The notes beneath the pieces were generated by a model. It was given only the letters and a program-made list of their open reading frames with translations, made no database searches and was not told the DNA's origin. A DNA stretch of 64,000 nt from Candidatus Brevundimonas colombiensis (GTDB lineage Bacteria > Pseudomonadota > Alphaproteobacteria > Caulobacterales > Caulobacteraceae). Position numbers and translations under genes: made by a program. Location of the stretch: assembly GCA_029202665.1 (NCBI GenBank), contig CP119326.1:930001-994000 (forward strand), in the 5' to 3' direction. Of this stretch, positions 9,710 to 17,880 are shown piece after piece. How positions within the stretch are numbered: position 1 is the stretch's first letter; every line of letters starts with the position of its first letter.

Positions 9710-10225
9710 ATGAAGACGATGATAAGGGGGGCTGCCGCCCTGGCGATAGGCGGGCTGCTTCTGGCCGCCGGTGGATGTGACAGATCGTCGGCGGTCGAGA
9801 CGCGTGAAAGAACGACGACCACGCCCGTCGCCGCCGCAGGGCCGGTCAGTGTCTCGGTCTCCACGACCACGACCGAAGAGGTCAAACCCGTCCTGACCGC
9901 CAACCGGCGCGAGACGGTCGACGCCAAGATCAGCCGCCTGTACGACCGCAACGGCGCCGACTTCGGAGCCCGCTCGGCCGAGGATTATCTGGCCAAGGTC
10001 ACGGCCTTCACGACCAAGCCGCCGCGAGACGTGGAGACGGTCAAGCGCCCGAACGGCGACACCTTGATCTATCAGGCGTCGACCAACACCTTCGCCGTGG
10101 TGGCCCGGAACGGCACGCCGCGCACCATGTTCAAGCCGAGAGACGGCGCCGCCTACTGGTCCGAGCAGAAGACGGCGGCCCCCACCTTCGGCCAGCGGCG
10201 CCAATCGACGGGGGTGGCTGGCTGA
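9710..10225 (+). CDS. small lipoprotein with conserved FGARSAEDY / RPNGDTLIY domain
   Basis: A 171-residue protein. The ATG at 9710 is chosen over an in-frame GTG six bases upstream because a GGAGGG-like ribosome site sits at a suitable distance. Residues 1-24 form a lipoprotein signal (lipobox LAAGGC), followed by a Thr/Val/Ser-rich linker. The C-terminal 85 residues hold the compact patterns NGADFGARSAEDYL, RPNGDTLIYQ, NTFAVVARNGTPRTMF and GAAYWSEQ. That order of motifs resembles compact nucleases of the BECR (barnase-EndoU-colicin-RelE) type, but the resemblance is from memory and unproven. No immunity gene or export system is adjacent. Confidence 0.75.
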   Translation: MKTMIRGAAALAIGGLLLAAGGCDRSSAVETRERTTTTPVAAAGPVSVSVSTTTTEEVKPVLTANRRETVDAKISRLYDRNGADFGARSAEDYLAKVTAFTTKPPRDVETVKRPNGDTLIYQASTNTFAVVARNGTPRTMFKPRDGAAYWSEQKTAAPTFGQRRQSTGVAG

Positions 10226-10267
10226 TATAGAGGGCGGGGTTCGACTGACGCACCGGATTTTCGCCTC

Positions 10268-11128
10268 ATGCCCGACACGGCCTCTTCCAAAACCCCGCTG
10301 AAGACCGCCCTGATCTATGATTTCGACGGCACCCTGGCCCGCGGCAACATGCAGGAGGTCAGCTTCATCCCCTCGGTGGGCATGGACATCGGCGCCTTCT
10401 GGGGTGAGGCCGAGCGTCTGACCAAGGACGCCGACGGCGATGGCATCCTGATGTATATGCAGCTGATGCTGCACCACGCGCGCCAGAACGGCGCGCCGGT
10501 CACGCGCGAGACCCTGCGCGATCACGGGCGCGAGGTCGCCCTGTTCGAGGGGTTGAAGGACCTGTCGTGGTTCGACCGCATCAACGCCTTCGGCGCCAAA
10601 TACGGGCTGGAGATCGAACACTACATCATCTCCGCCGGGCTGGAGGAGATGATCGACGGCACGCCGATCCGCCCTGCCCTGACCCACGTCTTCGCCTCCC
10701 ATTACGTCTATGACGAAAAGGATCAGGCCGCCTGGCCCGCCGTGGGGGTGAACTACACCACCAAGACCCAGTATCTGTTCCGCATCAACAAGGGCGTGAA
10801 GAACCATTGGGAGCACGAGCGGATCAACCACTTCATCCCCGACGACGAACGCCCCGTGCCGTTCGACAGGATGATCTTCATCGGCGACGGCGACACAGAT
10901 GTTCCGACCATGAAGATGATGCACACCAAGGGCGGCTTCTCCATCGCAGTCTATGACCCCCGGTCGAACGAGAAGGATCAGAAGAAGGTCTATTCCCTGA
11001 TTTCCGAGGACCGGGTGAACTTCGTCGCCGCCGCCGACTACCGCGAAGGTTCGGCGCTGGATCTGATCGTCAAGGGTCTGGTCGGGCGGATCGCCATCAA
11101 TGCCGGATGCATGCCGGCCGGCCTCTAA
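10268..11128 (+). CDS. HAD-family phosphatase
   Basis: A 286-residue soluble hydrolase of the haloacid dehalogenase superfamily. Motif I is DFDGTLA at residues 17-23, with the nucleophile Asp and the acid/base Asp. Motif II appears as YIISAGL near residue 120, and the Mg-binding motif IV as IGDGDTDVPTMK near residue 205. The cap is a helical insert between motifs I and II, as in phosphoserine-phosphatase-like enzymes. Substrate is not predictable; phosphoserine-type or small sugar phosphates are possible. The last four bases overlap the convergent PilZ gene. Confidence 0.85.
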   Translation: MPDTASSKTPLKTALIYDFDGTLARGNMQEVSFIPSVGMDIGAFWGEAERLTKDADGDGILMYMQLMLHHARQNGAPVTRETLRDHGREVALFEGLKDLSWFDRINAFGAKYGLEIEHYIISAGLEEMIDGTPIRPALTHVFASHYVYDEKDQAAWPAVGVNYTTKTQYLFRINKGVKNHWEHERINHFIPDDERPVPFDRMIFIGDGDTDVPTMKMMHTKGGFSIAVYDPRSNEKDQKKVYSLISEDRVNFVAAADYREGSALDLIVKGLVGRIAINAGCMPAGL

Positions 11129-11484
11129 CGCCCGCCGGCCCTCAGCCAGGCGTCGCGCGCGGGGATCAGACGCGCCGGGGCCAGGCCGCGCAGAGATTTG
11201 GCGCCGGTCTGGCGCAGGCCCGCCTCCTGGCCACGCTGCCAGACCACCTCGGCCGGATAGGCCACGGCGTCGGCGACATCGACCACGACGACTTCGCTCG
11301 GCAGCGCCGATCCGCGATCCATCCGCACCCGCATCCCGCCGTCGGAAAGGTCCACGATCAGACAGACGACCTCTATGTCGGTCCCGCAGACCACCCCCCG
11401 CGCATTGACGGCGCGACGCAGCGAGGCGCGCCGGTCTTCGCCGGGCGGCTTCATCGTCGCCGTTCTGGATTTGAACAGCTTCAT
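11125..11484 (-). CDS. PilZ domain protein
   Basis: A 119-residue single-domain protein likely to bind cyclic di-GMP. The two ligand motifs are present: the arginine cluster DRRASLRRAV near residue 18 and the strand motif DLSDGGMRV near residue 45 (D/N-x-S-x-x-G). No output domain is fused, so it should act by binding a partner. Its ATG overlaps the stop of the kinase gene upstream by four bases, so the two are coupled. Stand-alone PilZ proteins in this group often affect motility or surface attachment; that is family knowledge, not visible here. Confidence 0.85.
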   Translation of the reverse strand: MKLFKSRTATMKPPGEDRRASLRRAVNARGVVCGTDIEVVCLIVDLSDGGMRVRMDRGSALPSEVVVVDVADAVAYPAEVVWQRGQEAGLRQTGAKSLRGLAPARLIPARDAWLRAGGR

Positions 11485-12296
11485 GGACGTTCAACGCCCC
11501 AAGGGGCTGCGATGATCCGACGATCTGCGTCCAGCGCCACCGTCAAGTCCGGCGCAATCCCGCCGTCCAGCATATGTCGGGTCAGTCGCTCATAGTGCTG
11601 TACGAAACGCCGGAGTTGGTCGCGACGCGCGGGCGGCGCTGGCCCGCCCGTCAGTTCCTCCTCCTGCTCGCAGCGCCAGTCCAGCACAACGTCGAAGCTG
11701 GGCGCCTTCAAAAAAATCAAGGCGTCCAACCGCCCCGCAACCCCGCCATAGTCCCGCGCCAGGGCCGCGTTCACCGCATGTCGCCACACGCCGTCAGGGT
11801 CCGCATCCCGCTCCAGCGCATTGACGGGCTCCGCCAGCGCCGCCGGGCCCTGCGGCGTCGCGCCCAGGCACCAGCCCTCCAGCACGATGGCGCGCGGCCG
11901 ACCCGTCACCACCGCCCAGGCCGTCTCGGCCGCGCGCTCGTCAGCCAGTTTGTCGAACCGGGGCAGGGGCGTCCGGTCGGTCGACCCCGCCCTCGTCAAC
12001 CGATCCAGCGTCGCGTGCAACAGCGTCAGGTCATGCGTGCCCGGCGGGCCGCGCGTGGCGAACAGGGGATGGACGGCGCGCGCCTTCTCCGCCCGTTCTG
12101 ACTTGGTCAGATAGACGTCATCCAGCGACAGGGTCGCGGCGCCGAAACGTTCGGCCAGTCCACGCGCCAGGGTCGACTTGCCCGATCCCTGACACCCCGC
12201 CACGCCGATGATGGGCATGGCGTCTTCACCGCCTTGCCGCAGCATACGATGCTCGATCCAGCCGCCGATCCTATCGACCAGGGCGGCGGCGGTCAT
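11481..12296 (-). CDS. P-loop kinase of the D-glycerate 3-kinase (GLYK) type
   Basis: A 271-residue soluble P-loop protein. Walker A (GCQGSGKST) is at about residues 34-42, followed by the LDDVYLTK segment typical of uridine-kinase/glycerate-kinase folds. RGPPGTHD is a signature of the plant and fungal type D-glycerate 3-kinases, and LEGWCLGA supplies the acidic region near the phosphoryl site. The presumed reaction is D-glycerate to 3-phosphoglycerate. It sits between a ferredoxin gene and a PilZ gene and is coupled to the latter. Other small-molecule kinases of the same fold cannot be excluded. Confidence 0.78.
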   Translation of the reverse strand: MTAAALVDRIGGWIEHRMLRQGGEDAMPIIGVAGCQGSGKSTLARGLAERFGAATLSLDDVYLTKSERAEKARAVHPLFATRGPPGTHDLTLLHATLDRLTRAGSTDRTPLPRFDKLADERAAETAWAVVTGRPRAIVLEGWCLGATPQGPAALAEPVNALERDADPDGVWRHAVNAALARDYGGVAGRLDALIFLKAPSFDVVLDWRCEQEEELTGGPAPPARRDQLRRFVQHYERLTRHMLDGGIAPDLTVALDADRRIIAAPWGVERP

Positions 12297-12297
12297 T

Positions 12298-12618
12298 TCA
12301 GTGCTGATTTTCCGGCAGCCGCACGATTAAGCCGTTCAGCGCGTCCGACACCCGGATCTGGCACGACAGACGGCTGTTGGGTTCGACCTCTTCGGCGAAG
12401 TCCAGCATGGACTCTTCCATGGCGCTGGGCTTGCCCGTCGCCTCGCGCCACGCCTCGTCGACATAGACGTGGCAGGTCGCGCAGGCGCAGGCCCCGCCGC
12501 AATCGGCGTCGATGCCCGGCACATTGTTGCGGACCGCGCCTTCCATAACCGACAGACCCGGCTTCACGTCCACGACGTGCTCGGTTCCATCATGCTCGAT
12601 GTAGGTGATGCTGGCCAT
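12298..12618 (-). CDS. [2Fe-2S] ferredoxin, adrenodoxin/FdxB type
   Basis: A 106-residue electron carrier. The cluster ligands are in CGGACACATC (pattern C-x5-C-x2-C), with the fourth cysteine in RLSCQIRV near residue 88. Acidic residues around DEAWREATG and MEESMLDFAEEVEPN match the partner-docking helix of adrenodoxin-type ferredoxins. These serve cytochrome P450, ubiquinone-hydroxylation or Fe-S assembly partners; no such partner is adjacent here. The gene begins 54 bases after sdhB on the same strand, and may be a readthrough gene of that operon or have its own promoter. Confidence 0.92.
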   Translation of the reverse strand: MASITYIEHDGTEHVVDVKPGLSVMEGAVRNNVPGIDADCGGACACATCHVYVDEAWREATGKPSAMEESMLDFAEEVEPNSRLSCQIRVSDALNGLIVRLPENQH

Positions 12619-12672
12619 GCGCCGCTCCTAACCCAGGGGATCGCCGGAGACAAAGCCCCGGCGTCCGATCCG

Positions 12673-13467
12673 TCAGGCCGCCTTCTTGCGGCTGGGGGCG
12701 ACCATCAGCTTCTTGGTCTCGGCGATGGCCTTGGCCGGGTTCAGACCCTTGGGGCAGACCTGGGCGCAGTTCATGATCGTGTGGCAGCGATACAGTTTGA
12801 ACGGGTCTTCCAGATCGTCGAGACGTTTCTGCGTGGCGTCGTCGCGGCTGTCGGAAATCCAGCGATAGGATTGCAGCAGCGCCGCCGGGCCGAGATATTC
12901 TTCCTGGTTCCACCAGTAGCTGGGGCACGAGGTCGAGCAGCAGGCGCACAGGATGCACTCATACAGGCCGTCCAGCTTTTCGCGCTCGGCCGGGGTCTGC
13001 AGGCGCTCCTTCTCGGGGTCGGGCTCGTCCGACTGGAGATAGGGCTGGATCGAGTCGTACTGGGCGTAGAACAGGCTCAGGTCCGTCACCAGGTCCTTGA
13101 CCACCGGCTGGTGCGGCAGGGGGGCGATGGTGATGTTGTGCGAAGAGCACTCGTCCCAGCCCTTGGTGCAGGCCAGGGTGTTGCGTCCGTCGATATTCAT
13201 CGAACAGGAACCGCAGATGCCTTCGCGGCACGAGCGCCGGAACGACAGCGTCGGGTCGATGGTGTTCTTGATGTGGATCAGGGCGTCCAGCAGCATCGGG
13301 CCATGGTCGCCGGTCGGCACCTCATAGACGTCCCAGCGCGGGTCCGCATCGACCTCGGGGTCGTAGCGATAGACCTTGTAGGTCTTGACGTCCTTGGAGC
13401 CGGGCGCGGCCTTGTAAACCTTGCCTGTCGTCGGCTTGGAGCCCTGGGGAAGAGTGAGCTGAACCAT
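12673..13467 (-). CDS. sdhB: succinate dehydrogenase iron-sulfur subunit
   Basis: Carries electrons from the flavin of SdhA to ubiquinone in complex II. The 264 residues include the [2Fe-2S] ligands in SCREGICGSC plus a distal Cys, the [4Fe-4S] motif CILCACCSTSCP and the [3Fe-4S]/[4Fe-4S] ligands in CHTIMNCAQVCPKGLNP. The start at 13467 (MVQLTLPQG) is chosen; the longer open frame to 13509 reads into the creD coding region. Its ATG shares a base with the creD stop (TGATG). It is the last sdh gene of the operon. Confidence 0.96.
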   Translation of the reverse strand: MVQLTLPQGSKPTTGKVYKAAPGSKDVKTYKVYRYDPEVDADPRWDVYEVPTGDHGPMLLDALIHIKNTIDPTLSFRRSCREGICGSCSMNIDGRNTLACTKGWDECSSHNITIAPLPHQPVVKDLVTDLSLFYAQYDSIQPYLQSDEPDPEKERLQTPAEREKLDGLYECILCACCSTSCPSYWWNQEEYLGPAALLQSYRWISDSRDDATQKRLDDLEDPFKLYRCHTIMNCAQVCPKGLNPAKAIAETKKLMVAPSRKKAA

Positions 13468-14945
13468 CAGGATATGTCCTTGGTCGCGGCGCCGGTGATG
13501 CCGTACCAATCAAGCTTGCGAGTGAAATACATGACCGCGAAGATCGCGGCGAAGCTGGCCAATGCGCCGACCAACAGGGCGTAGTCCTCCAGCCGCATCA
13601 GCACATAGATGAGGCCGTAGAGGAAGGTGAAGGCGACCAGGGCGCGCACGCCCTGCCGCCGGCTGTCGAAGGTCCATCCGGCGTAGGCCGAGATCAGGGC
13701 GACCGTGGCCGTCGCCGCCAGGGCGAAACCGATGTCGAACCCTGTGTGTTCGGCGATGGACAACAGCAGCATGTAGAAGATGACCTGGGCCAGGCCGATC
13801 AGGATGTATTGCGCCGGGTGAACGCGTCGGCCCGTCGTCGTCTCGAACAGGAAGAAGGCCAGGAAGACCAGGCCGATGAACATCGGCGCATATTTCAGCG
13901 ACCGGCTGACCGACTGATAGGGATTTGCCGGCTCCACGAAGCTGACCGCCAGGTCCGCCGCCCCCAGACGGGCCAGTGTGCTGGCGTCCCCTTCGGCGGG
14001 AATGCCCCGCGCGACGAACGGCACGCTCCAACTCGCATCGAACCGACCGGCGCTCGCCTCGCGCTTGGTCGGCAGGAAGCCGCCATTATAGGACGGATGC
14101 GGCCAGTCGCCCTTGATCCCCGCCTCGGTGGTCCCCGCGAACGGCAGGACCGACACCCGCTGGGCGCCGGAGAAAGTCGCCCGGCCCGACACCGGCAGGA
14201 CGCCCGAACGGTCGGTCAGGCTCAACGGCGCCCCGAACAGCTTCAGCGCGGAGCGCGGGCCGGCGCGCTGATCGACGTCGGGATCGTCGACCAGGCTGAC
14301 GGACGCATCAAGGGTGGACGGGGTCAGGGCGACGGTGCGATCTGCGATCTTCAGGACGATGTCGGAGCGTGCGCCCCGCGCGTCGGACGCCCCGACCACG
14401 ATCTCGGCTCGGCTCCAGTCCAGCACGGCGCCGTTTGGCGCCTCGGAACCGGCGCGCGTCATGTCGAACTGGCCGGAATAACCGACCTGGGCCTGATAGA
14501 CGGCGACGCGGAACAGCGAGCGTTTGCGCACCTCGGAATCGGTATCGACGTCGATCTTTCCCTGGGTCGGGAAGACGTACCAGACGCCGGTCTCCAGGCG
14601 CGGGACGTTCGGCTGAACGACCGGCCCGCCCGGCGCGTTCGACGGCCCGTTAGCCATCCGGCTGTACGGCACGGCGATGACCGGCCCAAGGAACGTCTGC
14701 TGGCCGCCCATCAGGTCGCCGACCTCGGTCGCCACGCGGTCAGCCCGGTTGCTGCGATCCATCAGCAGGCCGAAGACGAACAGGGCCGGAATGCTCATCA
14801 GCAACGCCAGGGCGCAGACCAGCAGGAGCTTAAGTCCCAGGGAACGCCGCGGCGCCTTGACCTCCGCCAGACGCGCCGCCGTCGCCGCGCTGAGCGTGAA
14901 CGGCGCGGGCGTATCCGGCTGGGCGTCTGAGGGCGGCTGGGACAT
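13467..14945 (-). CDS. creD: CreD-like inner-membrane protein
   Basis: A 492-residue protein with an N-terminal membrane helix (about residues 35-60), a large periplasmic region of about 290 residues, and five or six closely spaced C-terminal helices (from about residue 345: FIGLVFLAFFLFETTTGRRVHPAQY onward in pieces). Matching CreD features are that YILIGLAQVIFYMLLLS follows the conserved HPAQY motif and that the periplasmic part ends with YQSVSRSLKYAPMF. CreD is linked in enterobacteria to the CreBC envelope-stress response. No CreBC is visible here. Instead the gene sits between sdhA (6 bases upstream) and sdhB (one-base overlap), which is unusual. Confidence 0.88.
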   Translation of the reverse strand: MSQPPSDAQPDTPAPFTLSAATAARLAEVKAPRRSLGLKLLLVCALALLMSIPALFVFGLLMDRSNRADRVATEVGDLMGGQQTFLGPVIAVPYSRMANGPSNAPGGPVVQPNVPRLETGVWYVFPTQGKIDVDTDSEVRKRSLFRVAVYQAQVGYSGQFDMTRAGSEAPNGAVLDWSRAEIVVGASDARGARSDIVLKIADRTVALTPSTLDASVSLVDDPDVDQRAGPRSALKLFGAPLSLTDRSGVLPVSGRATFSGAQRVSVLPFAGTTEAGIKGDWPHPSYNGGFLPTKREASAGRFDASWSVPFVARGIPAEGDASTLARLGAADLAVSFVEPANPYQSVSRSLKYAPMFIGLVFLAFFLFETTTGRRVHPAQYILIGLAQVIFYMLLLSIAEHTGFDIGFALAATATVALISAYAGWTFDSRRQGVRALVAFTFLYGLIYVLMRLEDYALLVGALASFAAIFAVMYFTRKLDWYGITGAATKDIS

Positions 14946-14951
14946 GGCGGA

Positions 14952-16736
14952 TCAGTACACCCGGGCCTTGGGCTCGATATAGGCGATGTCGTCCGACATG
15001 GTGTAGTTGTGAACCGGTCGATAATCGATCTGGACGCCTTCGCCCGGACGTTTCCAGGCCAGGGTGTGTTTCATCCAGTTGACGTCGTCGCGGTTGGGGT
15101 AGTCCTCGCGCGCGTGGGCGCCGCGCGATTCCGTCCGGTTCAGGCCGCCCTCGATGGTGACCATCGCCTGGGCGATCAGGTTGTCGTACTCCAGCGTCTC
15201 CATCAGATCCGTGTTCCAGATCAGGCCGCGATCGGTGGTCTTGATGTCCGCTCCGGCCGCCTCGATGGCGCGCAGCTTGTCGACGCCCTGCTGCAGGGTC
15301 TCGCCGGTGCGGAACACCGCCGCGTCAGCCTGCATCGCCTGCTGCATCGACAGACGCAGCTCAGCGGTGGGCGTCGAGCCATTGGCGTTGCGGAAGCGGT
15401 CTAGTCGGGCCAGGTGGGCGTCGGTCTGAGCCTTGGAGGCCGACGGCACGGCGGACGCCTTGTCCACCACCTCGCCGCAGCGCAGGCCGACGGCGCGCCC
15501 GAACACCACCAGGTCGGTCAGGGAGTTGGAGCCCAGGCGGTTGGCGCCGTGCACCGAGACGCAGGCCGCCTCGCCCACGGCCATCAGACCGGGCACCACG
15601 CTGTCGGGATTGCCGTCGCGCAGCGTCAGGACTTCGCCGTGATAGTTCGTCGGGATGCCGCCCATGTTGTAGTGGACGGTCGGCAGGACCGGGATCGGCT
15701 CCTTGGTCACATCGACCCCGGCGAAGATCTTGGCGCTTTCGGAAATGCCCGGCAGGCGCTGGTGCAGGATTTTCGGGTCCAGGTGATCCAGGTGCAGGAA
15801 GATGTGGTCCTTCTTGGGGCCCACGCCGCGGCCTTCACGGATTTCGATGGTCATGGAGCGCGAAACCATGTCGCGCGGGGCCAGGTCCTTCACGGTCGGC
15901 GCATAGCGTTCCATGAAACGCTCGCCTTCCGAGTTGGTCAGGTATCCGCCCTCGCCGCGTGCGCCCTCGGTGATCAGGCAGCCGGCGCCATAGATGCCGG
16001 TCGGGTGGAACTGGACGAACTCCATGTCCTGCAGCGGCAGGCCGGCGCGCAGCACCATCGCATTGCCGTCGCCGGTGCAGGTGTGGGCCGAGGTGGCCGA
16101 GAAATAGGCGCGGCCGTATCCGCCGGTCGCCAGGACCACCATCTTGGCGCGGAACTGGTGAAGCTGTCCGTTGTCGAGCTGAAGCGCGGTGACGCCGGTG
16201 CAGGTCCCTTCCTGCATGATCAGGTCCAGGGCGAAATATTCGACGAAGAACTTCACCTCGCGACGGACCGACTGGCCGTACAGGGTGTGCAGGATGGCGT
16301 GGCCGGTGCGGTCGGCGGCGGCGCAGGTGCGCTGCACCGGGCCTTCGCCGAAGTTGCGGGTCATGCCGCCAAAGGCGCGCTGATAGATCTTGCCTTCATC
16401 GGTGCGGCTGAAGGGCACGCCCCAGTGTTCCAGCTCATAGACCGCCTTGGGGGCGTTCCGAACCAGATATTCGATGGAGTCCTGGTCGCCCAGCCAGTCC
16501 GACCCCTTGACGGTGTCGTACATGTGCCATTGCCAGCTGTCCTCGCCCATGTTGCTGAGCGAGGCGGAGATGCCCCCTTGCGCCGCCACGGTGTGGGAGC
16601 GGGTCGGGAAGACCTTGGTCACGCAGGCGACCTTCAGGCCCTGTTGAGCGGCGCCGAGCGCGGCGCGAAGGCCAGAGCCCCCGGCGCCGACGACGACGAC
16701 GTCGTATTCGTGATCGATCAGTTCGTAAGCAGCCAT
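14952..16736 (-). CDS. sdhA: succinate dehydrogenase flavoprotein subunit
   Basis: Oxidises succinate to fumarate with covalently bound FAD, in the TCA cycle and respiratory chain at the cytoplasmic face. The 594 residues start with the dinucleotide fold VVVGAGGSGLRAALGA. The flavin-linking His lies in RSHTVAAQGGISASL near residue 47. Substrate-binding segments HPTGIYGAGCLITEGARGEGG and the catalytic-Arg region are present (shown only in part), and the C-terminus ends with the typical ARVY. It follows sdhD by 8 bases and is succeeded by creD. Confidence 0.97.
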   Translation of the reverse strand: MAAYELIDHEYDVVVVGAGGSGLRAALGAAQQGLKVACVTKVFPTRSHTVAAQGGISASLSNMGEDSWQWHMYDTVKGSDWLGDQDSIEYLVRNAPKAVYELEHWGVPFSRTDEGKIYQRAFGGMTRNFGEGPVQRTCAAADRTGHAILHTLYGQSVRREVKFFVEYFALDLIMQEGTCTGVTALQLDNGQLHQFRAKMVVLATGGYGRAYFSATSAHTCTGDGNAMVLRAGLPLQDMEFVQFHPTGIYGAGCLITEGARGEGGYLTNSEGERFMERYAPTVKDLAPRDMVSRSMTIEIREGRGVGPKKDHIFLHLDHLDPKILHQRLPGISESAKIFAGVDVTKEPIPVLPTVHYNMGGIPTNYHGEVLTLRDGNPDSVVPGLMAVGEAACVSVHGANRLGSNSLTDLVVFGRAVGLRCGEVVDKASAVPSASKAQTDAHLARLDRFRNANGSTPTAELRLSMQQAMQADAAVFRTGETLQQGVDKLRAIEAAGADIKTTDRGLIWNTDLMETLEYDNLIAQAMVTIEGGLNRTESRGAHAREDYPNRDDVNWMKHTLAWKRPGEGVQIDYRPVHNYTMSDDIAYIEPKARVY

Positions 16737-16744
16737 CGGTCTAT

Positions 16745-17149
16745 TCAGGCTCCGAAGCCGGCGGGCAGCGGCGCCGAGCCCAGCGCCAGCCGCACGATGA
16801 AGAAGACGCTGGCGGCGGCCAGCACGACGAAGACGATGTTCAACAGGATGACCAGCAGGCCGCGCGTCCCCGCGTTCGGCACATAGTCCTCCAGCACGAC
16901 CTTCCAGGCCAGGCTGAGATAGCCGAAGAAGACCACGGCCGTGATCGCCATCAGGGCCGCGTTCAGCGGATTGGCGAACCAGGCCATGACGGCGTCATAA
17001 CCAGCGCCCGCCAGGCTGAACCCGGTCGAGGCGACCCACAGGCCCAGCGGCAGCAGGGCGACCAGCAGAACCCGCTCAGTCAGCCATTCGCCGGCGCCGT
17101 GGCGCTCGGAAACCTTGACGTTGTTCTTGAACTTGACGGCGCCGCTCAC
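16745..17149 (-). CDS. sdhD: succinate dehydrogenase membrane anchor subunit D
   Basis: One of the two hydrophobic anchors of complex II that bind heme b and ubiquinone. The 134 residues form three membrane helices (about 28-50, 58-80 and 93-120). GAGEWLTERVLLVALLPLGL matches the SdhD start, where the Trp before helix I lies near the quinone. The sequence SLAWKVVLEDYV links helix II and III with the conserved Asp-Tyr pair. It overlaps sdhC by four bases and precedes sdhA. Confidence 0.93.
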   Translation of the reverse strand: MSGAVKFKNNVKVSERHGAGEWLTERVLLVALLPLGLWVASTGFSLAGAGYDAVMAWFANPLNAALMAITAVVFFGYLSLAWKVVLEDYVPNAGTRGLLVILLNIVFVVLAAASVFFIVRLALGSAPLPAGFGA

Positions 17150-17610
17150 AGCGAAACCCTCCCGGCGGCGAACAGGACGACCCAGAACAGCACGGCCAGC
17201 GGGACCGGCGCCCAGACGGCGATGTTGGACAACAGATTGGCCGACTTCAGCGTCAGTCCGTTGCCGGTGTCATTATAGGTGTGACGGGCGCCGTTCAGGA
17301 TGAAGGAGAACAGCACCGCCGTCAGCCCGAAGCCGACCAACAGGCCCAGCGGCGATCCGGCCAGCATCAGGAAGCAGTCGTAATGCTCGGGCCCGAAGGC
17401 CAGGGCGCCCAGCCAGCCCACCACGAACAGCACGCCCACGGTCGCGGCGATGATGGTGGCGCGGAACAGGATGGAGGCGGCCATGGTCACGTGCCAGCGC
17501 CAGACGCTCATATGGGGCGACAGGGGCGTGACGTGACCGTTCGGTTGGGTGACGAAACGACCCGTTCGGTCGTTTGCTGCGCCACCCGGCTTCGGGCTGG
17601 GCTGGGTCAT
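17146..17610 (-). CDS. sdhC: succinate dehydrogenase cytochrome b556 subunit C
   Basis: Heme- and quinone-binding membrane anchor of complex II, 154 residues with three helices. The signature RPLSPH-like segment is read here as TPLSPHMSVWRWHVTMAASI, with the conserved Ser and Arg that contact quinone; the heme-ligand type histidine is in FILNGARHTYND. The ATG at 17610 is preferred to a TTG five codons upstream. The N-terminal 30 residues are polar and longer than in E. coli, as is common in alphaproteobacteria. It is the first gene of sdhC-D-A-creD-B, with a 270-base upstream region facing the pirin gene. Confidence 0.93.
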   Translation of the reverse strand: MTQPSPKPGGAANDRTGRFVTQPNGHVTPLSPHMSVWRWHVTMAASILFRATIIAATVGVLFVVGWLGALAFGPEHYDCFLMLAGSPLGLLVGFGLTAVLFSFILNGARHTYNDTGNGLTLKSANLLSNIAVWAPVPLAVLFWVVLFAAGRVSL

Positions 17611-17880
17611 GCGAATGGTTCTCAAAAGCGAATGAATTCAATCGCCGTGTGCGGTTGCGAAGGCTTTTGTGACCCCGGGGGGCCGGTGTCAACGCACGGC
17701 GGGCCAGAAGCGGCGATTGTTACCGGCCGAAGCCTTGCCGTTCGGCCGAATCACGTTTCCGCGTAAACGCCGCTGCGCTCTGGGCCGGCGGTCGAACCGG
17801 TCCAGAACGGCCGCATGCACGCCGTCGCCGCCACCCGCCCGAGTCTGGCCAGCCTCTATCCGCCACCCTATATGTGGCGA

